Shown: positions 16,567-24,949, numbered from the stretch's first letter. The stretch is DNA of 32,616 bases from Alistipes sp. (GCA_017631035.1 JAGBUB010000033.1:1-32616), one strand, 5' to 3'. Made by a program: numbers and translations. Notes: generated by a model from the letters alone, not told the origin.

Positions 16567-17199
16567 ATGGAAAAGAGTATTGCCAAAGACCTGCTCTCTA
16601 TCGGCGCAGTATTTTTGCGTCCCGAGCAGCCGTTCACTTGGGCCAGCGGTATCAAGAGCCCTATCTATTGCGACAACCGTCTCACACTTACTGCACCCGC
16701 CGTACGCGACAACGTGGAGAAGGGTTTGGCCGAGCTCGTTAAGACTCACTACCCCGAGTGCGAGGTATTGATGGGTACCAGCACAGCAGGTATTGCTCAC
16801 GCCGCTATCGTTGCTACTATTATGAACTTGCCGATGGGTTATGTTCGCAGTGGCGCAAAGGATCACGGCCGCACTAACCAGATTGAAGGTAAGTTGGAGA
16901 AGGGTCAGAAGGTAGTTGTAGTTGAGGACCTGATCTCAACAGGCGGTAGCTGCATCGAGGTTGTTAAGGTTCTTCGCGAGGCTGGCGCCGATGTTTTGGG
17001 TGTTGTGAGCATCTTCACCTATGGTATGAAGAAGGGCTTGGATCGTATGGCTGAGGCTGACGTTAAGAACTACTCGCTTTCAAACCTCGACGCACTCGTA
17101 GAGGCTGCAGCCGAAGAGGGTTACATCAAGCAGGAGGATTGCGCACGCATCATCGCCTTCCGTAACAATCCCTCTGACGAGAGTTGGATTAACAAATAA
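16567..17199 (+). CDS. pyrE: Orotate phosphoribosyltransferase
   Basis: The product has 210 residues. It joins orotate to PRPP to give OMP. The type I PRPP-binding motif [13 protein letters not shown] lies at residues 116-128. The flexible loop with catalytic Lys and His reads [12 protein letters not shown] (about 97-108), and the N-terminal orotate site has [15 protein letters not shown]. The length is typical. It stands between the glutaredoxin-like gene and pyrB (gap of 12 bases) in the same operon. Confidence 0.96.
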   Translation: MEKSIAKDLLSIGAVFLRPEQPFTWASGIKSPIYCDNRLTLTAPAVRDNVEKGLAELVKTHYPECEVLMGTSTAGIAHAAIVATIMNLPMGYVRSGAKDHGRTNQIEGKLEKGQKVVVVEDLISTGGSCIEVVKVLREAGADVLGVVSIFTYGMKKGLDRMAEADVKNYSLSNLDALVEAAAEEGYIKQEDCARIIAFRNNPSDESWINK

Positions 17200-17211
17200 A
17201 CCACACCGCTT

Positions 17212-18297
17212 ATGCGACACTTAATCGATACGACCGATATTTCGGTTGCCGAGGTTGATCAAATCATCTCAACGGCACTCGATATTATTGACAACCGCGA
17301 GAAATATAGCCAGGCATGCAAGGGTAAGAAGCTCGCTACGCTCTTCTATGAGCCTAGTACTCGCACACGTCTGAGCTTCACATCAGCAATGATGGAGTTG
17401 GGCGGCAATGTGCTCGGTTTCTCGGATGCCGCCTCATCGTCGGTATCGAAGGGTGAGACCGTAGCCGACACTGTGCGTGTTATTGGTTGCTTTGCCGATA
17501 TCATAGCTATGCGCCACAGCAAGGAGGGTGCTCCGCTGGTGGCTTCGCACTATGCCGATGTACCCATCATCAATGCTGGTGATGGTAGCCACGCCCACCC
17601 CACACAGACTCTGACCGACCTTTTGACCATCCGTCGCGAGAAGGGTCGCTTGGATAACCTCACAATTGGTTTCTGTGGCGATTTGAAGTTTGGCCGCACG
17701 GTACACTCGCTCATTAAGGCTATGTCGCGCTACGAGAATATCAACGTAGTGCTCATCGCCCCCGAGGAGTTGCGTCTGCCTTCATACATCCGTCGCGAGG
17801 TGTGCGACAAGAACAATGTTCCCACACGTGAGGTATCGACAATGGAGGAGGTATTGCCCGAGTTGGATATCCTCTATATGACACGTGTGCAGAAGGAGCG
17901 TTTCTTGGACGAGGAGGAGTTCGAGCGTCTGAAGGATAGTTTCATCCTCAATCCCGAGCGTATGAAGCTTGCCAAGGAGGATATGATTGTTCTGCACCCT
18001 CTGCCCCGCGTGAACGAGATTACCCGCGATGTGGACAACGACCCCAGAGCGGCTTACTTCCGTCAGGTGGAGAATGGTAAGTTCGTGCGTATGGCACTCA
18101 TCTACACTCTATTGCAGTGGGCTAATGAGCGTCCTGCCGATAAGATAACACCGCGTCTTGGCAACGAGCTCGTACGCAACGACTGGCGATGCAGCAATCG
18201 TCAGTGTGTATCGGCAACCGAAGATGTCGACCACCTCTTCCACCAGACCGAGGATGGCTATCGCTGTGCATACTGCGAGGCTCGAGTAAAACATTAA
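17212..18297 (+). CDS. pyrB: Aspartate carbamoyltransferase fused to a C-terminal PyrI-like zinc module
   Basis: The product has 361 residues, about 50 more than a plain catalytic chain. The catalytic part (about 1-310) has the carbamoyl-phosphate motif STRTR (49-53), the mobile-loop Lys80 (SVSKGE), [10 protein letters not shown] (129-138), the aspartate-site loop [10 protein letters not shown] and HPLPRVNEI. It transfers carbamoyl phosphate to aspartate. The tail carries four cysteines: Cys327 and Cys332 (CSNRQC), then Cys352 and Cys355 (CAYC). This is the CX4C...CX2C pattern of the zinc domain of the regulatory chain PyrI, which contacts the catalytic chain. The PyrI nucleotide-binding domain is absent and no pyrI follows; purT begins 18 bases later. 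The enzyme may thus have its structural zinc domain built in while lacking CTP/ATP control. Confidence 0.93.
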   Translation: MRHLIDTTDISVAEVDQIISTALDIIDNREKYSQACKGKKLATLFYEPSTRTRLSFTSAMMELGGNVLGFSDAASSSVSKGETVADTVRVIGCFADIIAMRHSKEGAPLVASHYADVPIINAGDGSHAHPTQTLTDLLTIRREKGRLDNLTIGFCGDLKFGRTVHSLIKAMSRYENINVVLIAPEELRLPSYIRREVCDKNNVPTREVSTMEEVLPELDILYMTRVQKERFLDEEEFERLKDSFILNPERMKLAKEDMIVLHPLPRVNEITRDVDNDPRAAYFRQVENGKFVRMALIYTLLQWANERPADKITPRLGNELVRNDWRCSNRQCVSATEDVDHLFHQTEDGYRCAYCEARVKH

Positions 18298-18315
18298 AAA
18301 ACACTAATACAACTT

Positions 18316-19506
18316 ATGGTAAAAATAGGAACACCGATGACCACCGTTGGCAAGAAGGCTATTTTGTGTGGTTCGGGTGAGTTAGGCAAGGAGGTTGCGA
18401 TTGAGTTGCAACGCTTTGGCGTCGAGGTAATTGCCCTCGACAAGTATGAGAATGCTCCCGCAATGCAGGTAGCACATCGTTCGTATGTGTTGTCGATGTT
18501 GGATGGTGAGCGTCTGCGTGAGATTATCGAGAAGGAGAAACCCGATTATATTATTCCCGAGGTAGAGGCTATCGCTACTCCCACACTCGTAGAGTTGGAG
18601 AAGGAGGGCTACAACGTAATCCCTACAGCTAACGCTACCCTGCTTACAATGAACCGCAAGGGCATTCGTCAGCTGGCAGCCGAGACCCTTGGCATCAAGA
18701 CCTCACCCTACCGTTTTGCAGCTACACGTGAGGAGTTCGACGCCGCTATTGCTGAGATTGGCACACCTTGCGTTGTGAAGCCCATTATGTCATCATCGGG
18801 CCACGGTCAGAGCGTATGCAAGACAGTAGAGGGAGCCGACAACTCTTGGAAGATTGCCCAGGAGGGTGGTCGTGCAGGAGGTGGCGAGGTTATCGTTGAA
18901 GGTTTTGTTAAGTTCGACTACGAGATTACTCTCTTGACCGTACGTCACTCGGGTGGTACACTCTTCCTCAACCCCATTGGCCACCATCAGGTGGATGGCG
19001 ACTACCGCGAGTCTTGGCAGCCTCAGCCTATGAGCGAGAGTGCTATTGCTCAGGCACAGGATATTGCTAAGAAGGTAACCGATGCTCTTGGTGGCTACGG
19101 TATCTTTGGTGTAGAGTTGTTCGTATGCGGCGATGAGGTACTCTTCAGTGAAGTATCACCCCGTCCGCACGACACAGGTATGGTTACAATGATTTCGCAG
19201 GATTTGTCGGAGTTCGCTTTGCACGCCCGCGCCGTTTTGGGTCTTCCCATCCCCTCAATTAACTTCTACGGCCCGAGTGCATCGAAGGCTGTTGTTGTAG
19301 AGGGTGATAGCGACAAGGTTGTATTCTCTAACCTTGAGGAGGTACTCGCCGAGCCTAACGTTCAGGTGCGTATCTTCGGTAAGCCCGAGGTTAAGGGTCA
19401 CCGCCGTATGGGCGTGATCTTGGCTCGTGGCGAGAATGTGGAGGATGCTCTTGCAAAGGCTGAGAAGGCATACTCAACACTCAAGGTAGAAGTATTGCCA
19501 CGATAG
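18316..19506 (+). CDS. purT: Formate-dependent phosphoribosylglycinamide formyltransferase
   Basis: The product has 396 residues, the normal PurT length. It uses formate and ATP to formylate GAR in purine synthesis, without folate. It is an ATP-grasp protein. The N-terminal pre-ATP-grasp part has [20 protein letters not shown]. The central part has [15 protein letters not shown] and [19 protein letters not shown]. The metal-binding end has FGVELFV and [23 protein letters not shown] near the C-terminus is typical. It is the last gene of operon 2, so one purine step is encoded together with the pyrimidine genes. A bidirectional terminator follows. Confidence 0.95.
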   Translation: MVKIGTPMTTVGKKAILCGSGELGKEVAIELQRFGVEVIALDKYENAPAMQVAHRSYVLSMLDGERLREIIEKEKPDYIIPEVEAIATPTLVELEKEGYNVIPTANATLLTMNRKGIRQLAAETLGIKTSPYRFAATREEFDAAIAEIGTPCVVKPIMSSSGHGQSVCKTVEGADNSWKIAQEGGRAGGGEVIVEGFVKFDYEITLLTVRHSGGTLFLNPIGHHQVDGDYRESWQPQPMSESAIAQAQDIAKKVTDALGGYGIFGVELFVCGDEVLFSEVSPRPHDTGMVTMISQDLSEFALHARAVLGLPIPSINFYGPSASKAVVVEGDSDKVVFSNLEEVLAEPNVQVRIFGKPEVKGHRRMGVILARGENVEDALAKAEKAYSTLKVEVLPR

Positions 19507-19524
19507 TGCATTATACCTATAGAT

Positions 19525-19554
19525 AAAAGGGAGTTCCTTTCGGGACTCCCTTTT
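19525..19554. terminator. Bidirectional terminator between purT and the sigma-factor partner gene
   Basis: AAAAGGGAGTTCC (19525-19537) pairs with GGGACTCCCTTTT (19542-19554), with one T-G wobble, around the loop TTTC. It works in both directions and lies between convergent genes. It reaches to within four bases of the minus-strand stop codon at 19558. Confidence 0.88.
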
Positions 19555-19557
19555 GCT

Positions 19558-20136
19558 TTACTCATCAAATTGTTTGAGTGCCGAGATTCTTTGTCTGATC
19601 TCTATGATGCGCTCTCGTTCAATCATATATCGCCAACCTCCAGCAATAGCCGAGGCGATGATGGTGAGAATCATCCACAACCACCACGAAGGTGTCAACA
19701 CTGCGTGGCGAGCCAAAGCCTCAATAATAACATAGGCAAAAAGGCAGGCGAAGAAACACCCCACTACAATACTGCGGCGAACAAACATCCGCTCAAAGCG
19801 GATAATCATCTGCTCCTGCTCGATGATCGAATCCTCAAATCTGGCCAGACGCTTCAGTATGCGATACATCGGAGCAAAGAGGAACAGATCCATCAACAAC
19901 ACAATTCCGATAACAATCCACCCAAAGGGATCATCCTGAATACCCTGCACAAAGAGCAATACAACAGTGCCAACCAGCACCAGCCAGCCCAGGTATTGAT
20001 TCATCTTTATTCGATTGTTGTAGGTGGTAATCTTATTCTCCATCACCATTCTCAACTCCCGTTGATGGATCACCTCTTCACGCTCCAAGCGCTCTGTTAG
20101 CTTATCCCACGACTGTTTCAACTCATCAAGATTCAT
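19558..20136 (-). CDS. Membrane protein encoded with an ECF sigma factor (putative regulator of it)
   Basis: The product has 192 residues. A charged N-terminal helix (MNLDELKQSWDKLTERLERE) precedes four predicted membrane segments: WLVLVGTVVLLFVQ, GWIVIGIVLLMDLFLFAPM, IVVGCFFACLFAYVIIEAL and WLWMILTIIASAIAGGW. The loop between the second and third pairs is rich in charged helix (RFEDSIIEQEQMIIRFERMFVRR). The gene starts 13 bases after the ECF sigma gene and is surely cotranscribed with it. By position and topology it could hold the sigma factor at the membrane. It shows neither a zinc anti-sigma motif nor a FecR domain, so the role is inference from context only. Confidence 0.65.
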   Translation of the reverse strand: MNLDELKQSWDKLTERLEREEVIHQRELRMVMENKITTYNNRIKMNQYLGWLVLVGTVVLLFVQGIQDDPFGWIVIGIVLLMDLFLFAPMYRILKRLARFEDSIIEQEQMIIRFERMFVRRSIVVGCFFACLFAYVIIEALARHAVLTPSWWLWMILTIIASAIAGGWRYMIERERIIEIRQRISALKQFDE

Positions 20137-20149
20137 AATTGTAATAGTT

Positions 20150-20626
20150 TTAAGCGTTAAACATCTCTTTAATTTTATTCTTTGCGCGCATAAGTTTCAC
20201 CGACACATTCGCCTTCGTCAGGCCCGTCACCTCGGCCATCTCATCGTAGGAATAACCATCGAGCCACAACATCACAAGCGCCCTATCAAGATTAGCCAGG
20301 CGGTTAATGACCGAATGCAACTCCTCGACCCGCTCCCTGAGAGCTGCATCCTCATCCGACGAGAGGTCAAACGTGAGCGATACGGACGCCGGGCGTTTGC
20401 GTCTTACGAACGATATACAGGTAAAGAGCGCCACACGATAGATCCACGTTGATCGCTTGCTACGTCCATCGAACTGGTCGAAGTTCTGCCACAGATTGCA
20501 GAGCACCTCCTGATAGTAATCATCGACCATCCCCTGCGGTGCATACATATAGCAGACTTTGTAGATGATACCACGATGAGCGTGTACCACCTCGGTAAAT
20601 TGCTGTTCTTTTTCTTGCGTTTTCAT
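20150..20626 (-). CDS. ECF-type RNA polymerase sigma factor
   Basis: The product has 158 residues, the size of a minimal two-domain sigma factor. Region 2 (about 12-78) includes DDYYQEVLCNLWQNFDQF and the -10-binding WIYRVALFTCISFVRR. A short linker leads to region 4 (about 105-156), with a helix-turn-helix in LWLDGYSYDEMAEVTGLTKANVSVKLMRAKNKIKEMF. It would direct RNA polymerase to a small regulon, perhaps including its own gene. The 3' partner is a membrane protein (19558-20136). The region upstream (20627-20710) lacks a TAnnTTTG box and holds two direct TTGCGAC repeats. Confidence 0.92.
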   Translation of the reverse strand: MKTQEKEQQFTEVVHAHRGIIYKVCYMYAPQGMVDDYYQEVLCNLWQNFDQFDGRSKRSTWIYRVALFTCISFVRRKRPASVSLTFDLSSDEDAALRERVEELHSVINRLANLDRALVMLWLDGYSYDEMAEVTGLTKANVSVKLMRAKNKIKEMFNA

Positions 20627-20650
20627 TGGTGTTAATCGTTTGCCCTATTA

Positions 20651-20686
20651 GTCGCAAAAAAGGATAGAAAAATTACAACGTCGCAA
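20651..20686 (-). repeat. Two direct TTGCGAC repeats upstream of the ECF sigma gene
   Basis: The minus strand carries TTGCGAC at 20686-20680 and again at 20657-20651, 29 bases apart, about three helical turns. Both lie 25-60 bases upstream of the sigma-factor start. They could be promoter or regulator sites for autoregulation. Chance cannot be excluded for a seven-base repeat. Confidence 0.25.
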
Positions 20687-20716
20687 TATTTTTTTACCTA
20701 ACGCTTAATTCTAAAC

Positions 20717-20744
20717 AAAAAAGGCCACCCTCAGGGCAGCCTTT
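20717..20744 (-). terminator. Intrinsic terminator after the DUF5606 gene
   Basis: AAAGGC (20720-20725) pairs with GCCTTT (20739-20744), and an inner CCCT/AGGG stem fits between them. On the minus strand it ends in a six-base T run (20722-20717). It ends the mscS-like/DUF5606 transcript before the sigma-factor gene. Confidence 0.75.
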
Positions 20745-20763
20745 GATATCCTATACTGAAAGA

Positions 20764-21183
20764 TTACTCCTCCTCCGCAGGCTCCTCGTCGCTAGGCAGA
20801 GTAAACTCGGTCATACCCGCAGCAACCAGAATGTTGAACCAAGCAAGAGCCTTCTTAATATCAGACACGTGCACACGCTCGCGATCGTACTCGGGCAACA
20901 CCTCAGCGAAATATGCCTTCATCTTGTCGGCAGACTCCTTGTGTGAGAGTCCCTGCTTGCCCTCGGTGTGAGCATACATGCGAGTGAACACCTCTGCAAG
21001 TGCGATATCCTCACCCTCGGTAAACATAGAGATATCAGAAAGTGCGCTCACGCGTGATGTTGCCGATGCATTGGTACGACGGCCATCCTCCAATGACTCT
21101 ACGATGATACCACGAGTAGACTGTGCTACATACTTGTAAAGGCCGGGCATACCCGAAATAGCCAAAATATCCTTAAATTCCAT
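20764..21183 (-). CDS. DUF5606 domain protein
   Basis: The product has 139 residues and no signal or membrane segment. The N-terminus, MEFKDILAISGMPGLYKYV with TRGIIVESLEDGRRT, matches my memory of the Bacteroidota-specific DUF5606 family. The tail is acidic (PSDEEPAEEE). A conserved-looking core follows: SDISMFTEGEDIALAEVFTRM and KMKAYFAEVLPEYDRERVHVSDIKK. Its function is unknown. It lies 24 bases downstream of the MscS-type channel gene on the same strand, so the two are probably cotranscribed. The small size and lack of transport signals indicate a cytosolic protein. Confidence 0.78.
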   Translation of the reverse strand: MEFKDILAISGMPGLYKYVAQSTRGIIVESLEDGRRTNASATSRVSALSDISMFTEGEDIALAEVFTRMYAHTEGKQGLSHKESADKMKAYFAEVLPEYDRERVHVSDIKKALAWFNILVAAGMTEFTLPSDEEPAEEE

Positions 21184-21207
21184 AGTGTAAAATATTTATA
21201 ATTATCA

Positions 21208-22137
21208 TTACTTATTATCATGTGTAAGATGTACATCCAACTGCGGGAAGGGGAAGTGCGCACCATGCTGGGGCAACTCCTTGTAGAATGCCTCGGTTAT
21301 GGCATCATAGAAATCCCAATACTCAGCATTCTTTACCCATGCACGCGCTTCGATGATGATAGCGCTATCGGCCATAGCATCAATACGGACATAGGGCGCA
21401 GGCGTCTCCAATGCTCGGCCATCACGCTTAATGATTGCATACATCGCATCGCGGATTGAATCGTAGTTATCGCCATACGACACCGACACCTTCCAACTGC
21501 ATCGACGGGTCTGAGCCGTCGACGAGTTATTGATAATAGATGTCGAGATGGCATTATTAGGGATGTATATTGTTCTCTTATCTGTTGTATGAACCACCGT
21601 ATTGAACAGGCTAATACTTGCCACAGTTCCACTTACACCCTGTGCCTCAATAAAATCGCCTACTCGGTAGGGACGAAGCACAAGAATCATCACACCACCA
21701 GCGAAGTTCTGCAACGTACCACTGAGTGCCATACCAATGGCCAAACCCATTGAGGCGAGAACGGCAATAAAGGATGACGAGTTGAAGCCGAGTACCGACA
21801 CAATAATCAATACCAGCAGAACATATCCCAATGTTTTGATGGCCGTCAGGATAAACGAATGGAGTGACACCTCCACCTCGCGGCGGGTCATAACGGCATC
21901 TATCAAACGAATAAGTTTACCCAGCAGCCAGCGACCAATGTAGTAAATGATCAGCGAGATGAGGAACTTGATTCCTGTCCATACCAACCAATTCAGCATC
22001 TCGCCACCTATATCACGTACAAACTCCTCATCGGCCAGGCGTGTTATAGCCTCGGCAAAACGGGCCTTCTGCACACTATCGGGCACGATTAGATTCTCTA
22101 CGGCAGCAGCATCGCTTTGTAAAAAAACATTCAACAT
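21208..22137 (-). CDS. MscS-family mechanosensitive ion channel
   Basis: The product has 309 residues from the ATG at 22135-22137. A TTG start at 22176 would add 13 residues but lies close to the -7 box and is less likely. After an amphipathic N-terminal region come membrane helices near WTGIKFLISLIIYYIGRWLL and TLGYVLLVLIIVSVLGF. The pore helix is rich in Ala and Gly (LASMGLAIGMALSGTLQNFAGG), the hallmark of MscS TM3. It is followed by the beta domain with RPYRVGDFIEAQGVSGTV and TDKRTIYIPNNAI. The channel releases solutes on hypo-osmotic shock in the inner membrane. It is probably cotranscribed with the DUF5606 gene. Confidence 0.93.
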   Translation of the reverse strand: MLNVFLQSDAAAVENLIVPDSVQKARFAEAITRLADEEFVRDIGGEMLNWLVWTGIKFLISLIIYYIGRWLLGKLIRLIDAVMTRREVEVSLHSFILTAIKTLGYVLLVLIIVSVLGFNSSSFIAVLASMGLAIGMALSGTLQNFAGGVMILVLRPYRVGDFIEAQGVSGTVASISLFNTVVHTTDKRTIYIPNNAISTSIINNSSTAQTRRCSWKVSVSYGDNYDSIRDAMYAIIKRDGRALETPAPYVRIDAMADSAIIIEARAWVKNAEYWDFYDAITEAFYKELPQHGAHFPFPQLDVHLTHDNK

Positions 22138-22184
22138 CTTTGAACAATTTCCTAGGTCTATACCACCGTGGCACAAACTGCTGG

Positions 22185-22192
22185 CAAAAATA
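22185..22192 (-). promoter_or_regulatory. -7 box of the mscS-like gene
   Basis: The minus strand reads TATTTTTG, a match to TAnnTTTG, 48 bases before the chosen ATG. The -33 element is not clear. Confidence 0.4.
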
Positions 22193-22276
22193 CAGATTTT
22201 TCCTCAAAATTCACTATCTTTACACTATAAATAAACATCCTAACCTGCCGATTATCTACCCATAACCTACTCCGAA

Positions 22277-23074
22277 ATGCGTATCACGGTCCACATACTG
22301 CATCTATGCCATTGGCTAATGCTCGGTCTTGGCATCACACTTGCATCGTGCAAGCATTTCGACGAGCCTGAACCAAAGGTTGAGATACCACCCACACCAA
22401 ACATATCCATTGCCGACCTGCGCTTGTTGGTTGACCAACAACGCGTAACTATCGATGAGCCGATTATAATCGCAGGCTACGTTACAACAAGTGACCAGGA
22501 GTCGAACTTCTACCGTTCGTTCTATATTGAGGATGGCTCGGGCGGTGCGGAGGTTATGGCAGGATTATACGACCTACACAACATCTACCCTGTGGGATCA
22601 TATGTAAGTATCTCTCTCGAAGGATGTGCCGTGGGCCTTCACAACTCGGTGTTGCAGATTGGCACAGAGTCGGCATCATATAGTCAATACCCTACCGACT
22701 ACTTTGCATCAAGAGTTCTACTCGACAGACACGTAAAGGGGTATAACAAATTCTCCTCGGTAGCACCTAAACCGATATCATTCAGCGACTTTTCGCCCTC
22801 GCTTTGCGGATGTTTGATCAATATGCACGATTTGCAGTTTGTATATAACGCCACCGAAGAGCAATCTCAAAAGTGGAGCGGCTACAGCATATTTGCCGAC
22901 CACGATGGTAACGCCATAGCAGTATACACATCATCGTCGGCCAGCTACGCCCACAAGAGCATCCCCTTGGAGCGGGTGAATGTCACCGGCATATTGCAAT
23001 ATGGCGATGTGGAGGGCGAAGATATGTACATAATAAAGATGCGTTATGAGAAGGATTGTATGCTTGCTGACTAA
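22277..23074 (+). CDS. DUF5689-type lipoprotein (first of a tandem pair)
   Basis: The product has 265 residues. It starts with a lipoprotein signal peptide with lipobox LASC (Cys25). The residues after the Cys (CKHFDEPEPK) are charged and acidic, as in the Bacteroidota surface-export signal. The core holds the DUF5689 pattern: SIADLRLLVDQQ, IAGYVTTSDQESNFYRSFYI and DGSGGAEVM, then an OB-like strand region ending in GDVEGEDMYIIKM. DUF5689 proteins are outer-membrane lipoproteins often encoded beside TonB receptors. A role in binding a ligand is inferred. The last 29 bases overlap the next gene, a paralogue. Confidence 0.78.
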   Translation: MRITVHILHLCHWLMLGLGITLASCKHFDEPEPKVEIPPTPNISIADLRLLVDQQRVTIDEPIIIAGYVTTSDQESNFYRSFYIEDGSGGAEVMAGLYDLHNIYPVGSYVSISLEGCAVGLHNSVLQIGTESASYSQYPTDYFASRVLLDRHVKGYNKFSSVAPKPISFSDFSPSLCGCLINMHDLQFVYNATEEQSQKWSGYSIFADHDGNAIAVYTSSSASYAHKSIPLERVNVTGILQYGDVEGEDMYIIKMRYEKDCMLAD

Positions 23075-23819
23075 CATACTCCTGTTACTCATCGCAGGAG
23101 GTTGCTCCGACGCCACATTGGGCCAGTACAACGATCGTCCCAAAGGTAGAATATCGATTGCTCACCTAAAAACAATGGCCAAGAGTGCATCGGCGACCAT
23201 CGTCGATGACATTTCAATCGAAGGCTACGTTGTAGCCAATGATCTGTTTGGCGAATACTACAAGTCAATTATCATAAGCGACGCATCGGGTGGTGTAGAG
23301 GTTAGTGTTGACCTACTAGATACTGCTACCGAATTTCCCATATCGGCTCGTGTAGTGATACACTGCTCAGGTCTGGCGATAGGCTCAAATGCCGGACGTC
23401 TGGTATTAGGAGCACAACCCGAAGCGGAATACACCATTGACCGAATCCCCAGGGATGAAATATCTCGTTATATATCAGTCGATAAGAGTAATCCTCAGGC
23501 AATAAAGGCTACTCCGCTCACCATAGACGAGCTCACCGCAGCCCACATCGGCAACTACATAGTAATCAAATGCCTAAGCTTTGGCGACCAGGCGGGTAAG
23601 GCGTGGTGTGAACGAGACCAACTGACGGGCAAACACATCACTACCCAACGCACAGCATACGACAGAAATGGACAAGAGATTGCCATCCGCATCATATCGA
23701 CCTGCGACTACCGTGAAGAGTCCATTCCCTCGGGCGAGGGCGATATATATGGCATTGTGGAGTGTTTTAACGGGGAATACTCGCTACGCATCGTAAATCA
23801 CAGAATAATATTCCAATAG
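23046..23819 (+). CDS. DUF5689-type lipoprotein (second of a tandem pair)
   Basis: The product has 257 residues, with signal peptide and lipobox IAGGC (Cys20). It has the same fold pattern as the previous gene: ISIAHLKTM, IEGYVVANDLFGEYYKSIII, DASGGVEVSVDLLD and a C-terminal strand region (GDIYGIVECFNGEYSLRIVN). It starts 29 bases inside the upstream gene, so translation is probably coupled. The two proteins differ widely in sequence. The pair therefore looks like an old duplication with divergent ligands, not a recent copy. A bidirectional terminator follows, and obgE lies on the opposite strand. Confidence 0.78.
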   Translation: MRRIVCLLTNILLLLIAGGCSDATLGQYNDRPKGRISIAHLKTMAKSASATIVDDISIEGYVVANDLFGEYYKSIIISDASGGVEVSVDLLDTATEFPISARVVIHCSGLAIGSNAGRLVLGAQPEAEYTIDRIPRDEISRYISVDKSNPQAIKATPLTIDELTAAHIGNYIVIKCLSFGDQAGKAWCERDQLTGKHITTQRTAYDRNGQEIAIRIISTCDYREESIPSGEGDIYGIVECFNGEYSLRIVNHRIIFQ

Positions 23820-23822
23820 AAA

Positions 23823-23859
23823 AGGCTCTCCAACCTCACGGTTAGAGAGCCTATATTTT
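23823..23859. terminator. Bidirectional terminator between the DUF5689 pair and obgE
   Basis: AGGCTCTC (23823-23830) pairs with GAGAGCCT (23845-23852). Inside it AAC (23832-23834) pairs with GTT (23841-23843) after a one-base mismatch. The plus strand ends in ATATTTTT and the minus strand in TTTTC, so it can stop both convergent transcripts. Confidence 0.85.
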
Positions 23860-23873
23860 TCGTCTTGCTGAAA

Positions 23874-24887
23874 CTATTTCTGCAGTGCATCCCAAAGCAT
23901 ATCCTTGAGCTTTGTAATGTTCATATTCGCAACCGACGAGATGAACACTGACGGCACACCCTCGGGCAACGTAGGACGCATCTCCTCGATGAGTTCATCG
24001 TCCAACATATCGCACTTGGTAATGGCCAGCAGACGCTGCTTATCCAACAACTCGGGATTATACTGAGTAAGCTCACCGAGAAGAATCTCATAGTCCTTAG
24101 CTATGTCATCGCTATCAGCCGGCACCATAAACAACAGCACCGAGTTACGTTCGATATGACGCAAGAATCGGGTACCAAGACCTTTACCCTCGTGAGCTCC
24201 CTCGATAATTCCAGGGATATCGGCCATTACAAACGACTTATGGTCACGCACCTCAACAATACCCAGGTTGGGCTCGAGTGTTGTAAATGCATAGTTAGCA
24301 ATCTTGGGCTTTGCGGCCGATACAACCGAGAGCAGCGTGCTCTTACCCGCATTGGGGAAGCCAACCAAACCCACATCGGCCAACACCTTAAGCTCGAGGA
24401 TAAATGCACCCTCATCGCCATCCTCGCCAGGCTGAGCATAACGAGGAGCCTGATTAGTAGCGCTCTTGAAGTGCCAGTTACCCAAACCACCACGACCACC
24501 CTTCAACAAGGTCAAACGGTCGCCGTGCTCGGTTACCTCGCCAACATACTCAATCGTTGTAGTGCCATCCTCCTGCTCCACCAAACGGCGAGCCACTGTA
24601 CCAAGAGGCACGGGGATAACGATATCGGCAGCATCCTTACCCGACGAACGTGCTCCGTGGCCACCTTCGCCATCCTCGGCAAACTGGTGACGCTGATACT
24701 TTAGGTGAATCAGAGTCCAATACTGGCGGTCACCCTGCAGAATGATACTACCACCCTTACCGCCATCACCGCCATCGGGGCCTCCGAAGGCAACGAATTT
24801 CTCGCGACGGAAGTGGCACGAGCCAGCTCCACCGTGGCCCGAACGAGCAAAAATTTTCACATAGTCCACAAAGTTTGAACCTGCCAT
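23874..24887 (-). CDS. obgE: GTPase Obg/CgtA
   Basis: The product has 337 residues. The N-terminal glycine-rich Obg domain (about 1-165) contains [27 protein letters not shown] and [12 protein letters not shown]. The G domain has G1 GFPNAGKST (176-184), G2 TTLEPNLG (202-209), G3 DIPG (223-226), G4 TKCD (290-293) and a G5 SS motif near FISSVAN. It is an essential GTPase of large-ribosomal-subunit assembly and stress signalling. The C-terminal OCT extension of Firmicute Obg is lacking, as is common outside that phylum. A textbook promoter lies just upstream. Confidence 0.96.
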   Translation of the reverse strand: MAGSNFVDYVKIFARSGHGGAGSCHFRREKFVAFGGPDGGDGGKGGSIILQGDRQYWTLIHLKYQRHQFAEDGEGGHGARSSGKDAADIVIPVPLGTVARRLVEQEDGTTTIEYVGEVTEHGDRLTLLKGGRGGLGNWHFKSATNQAPRYAQPGEDGDEGAFILELKVLADVGLVGFPNAGKSTLLSVVSAAKPKIANYAFTTLEPNLGIVEVRDHKSFVMADIPGIIEGAHEGKGLGTRFLRHIERNSVLLFMVPADSDDIAKDYEILLGELTQYNPELLDKQRLLAITKCDMLDDELIEEMRPTLPEGVPSVFISSVANMNITKLKDMLWDALQK

Positions 24888-24915
24888 AAGAATCTGATTT
24901 ATCGTTTAACGTCTG

Positions 24916-24947
24916 CAAAGATAGAGTTTTCCTACGAAACGACCAAA
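24916..24947 (-). promoter_or_regulatory. obgE promoter with -33 and -7 elements
   Basis: The minus strand has TTTG (24947-24944), 20 bases of spacer and TATCTTTG (24923-24916), an exact fit to the Bacteroidota TTTG-N20-TAnnTTTG pattern. The transcript starts about 21-25 bases before the obgE ATG. The -33 element lies three bases beyond the stop codon of the outer-membrane barrel gene at 24950. Confidence 0.75.
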
Positions 24948-24949
24948 TT

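Noticed and set aside
20764-22137. Possible plus-strand genes opposite mscS and the DUF5606 gene
   Set aside because: The frames are shadows. The minus-strand products have clear family motifs and one terminator.
23874-24887. Frameshift or missing motif in ObgE (G4 reads TKCD rather than NKxD)
   Set aside because: TK at this place is a tolerated variant, and all other GTPase motifs are intact.
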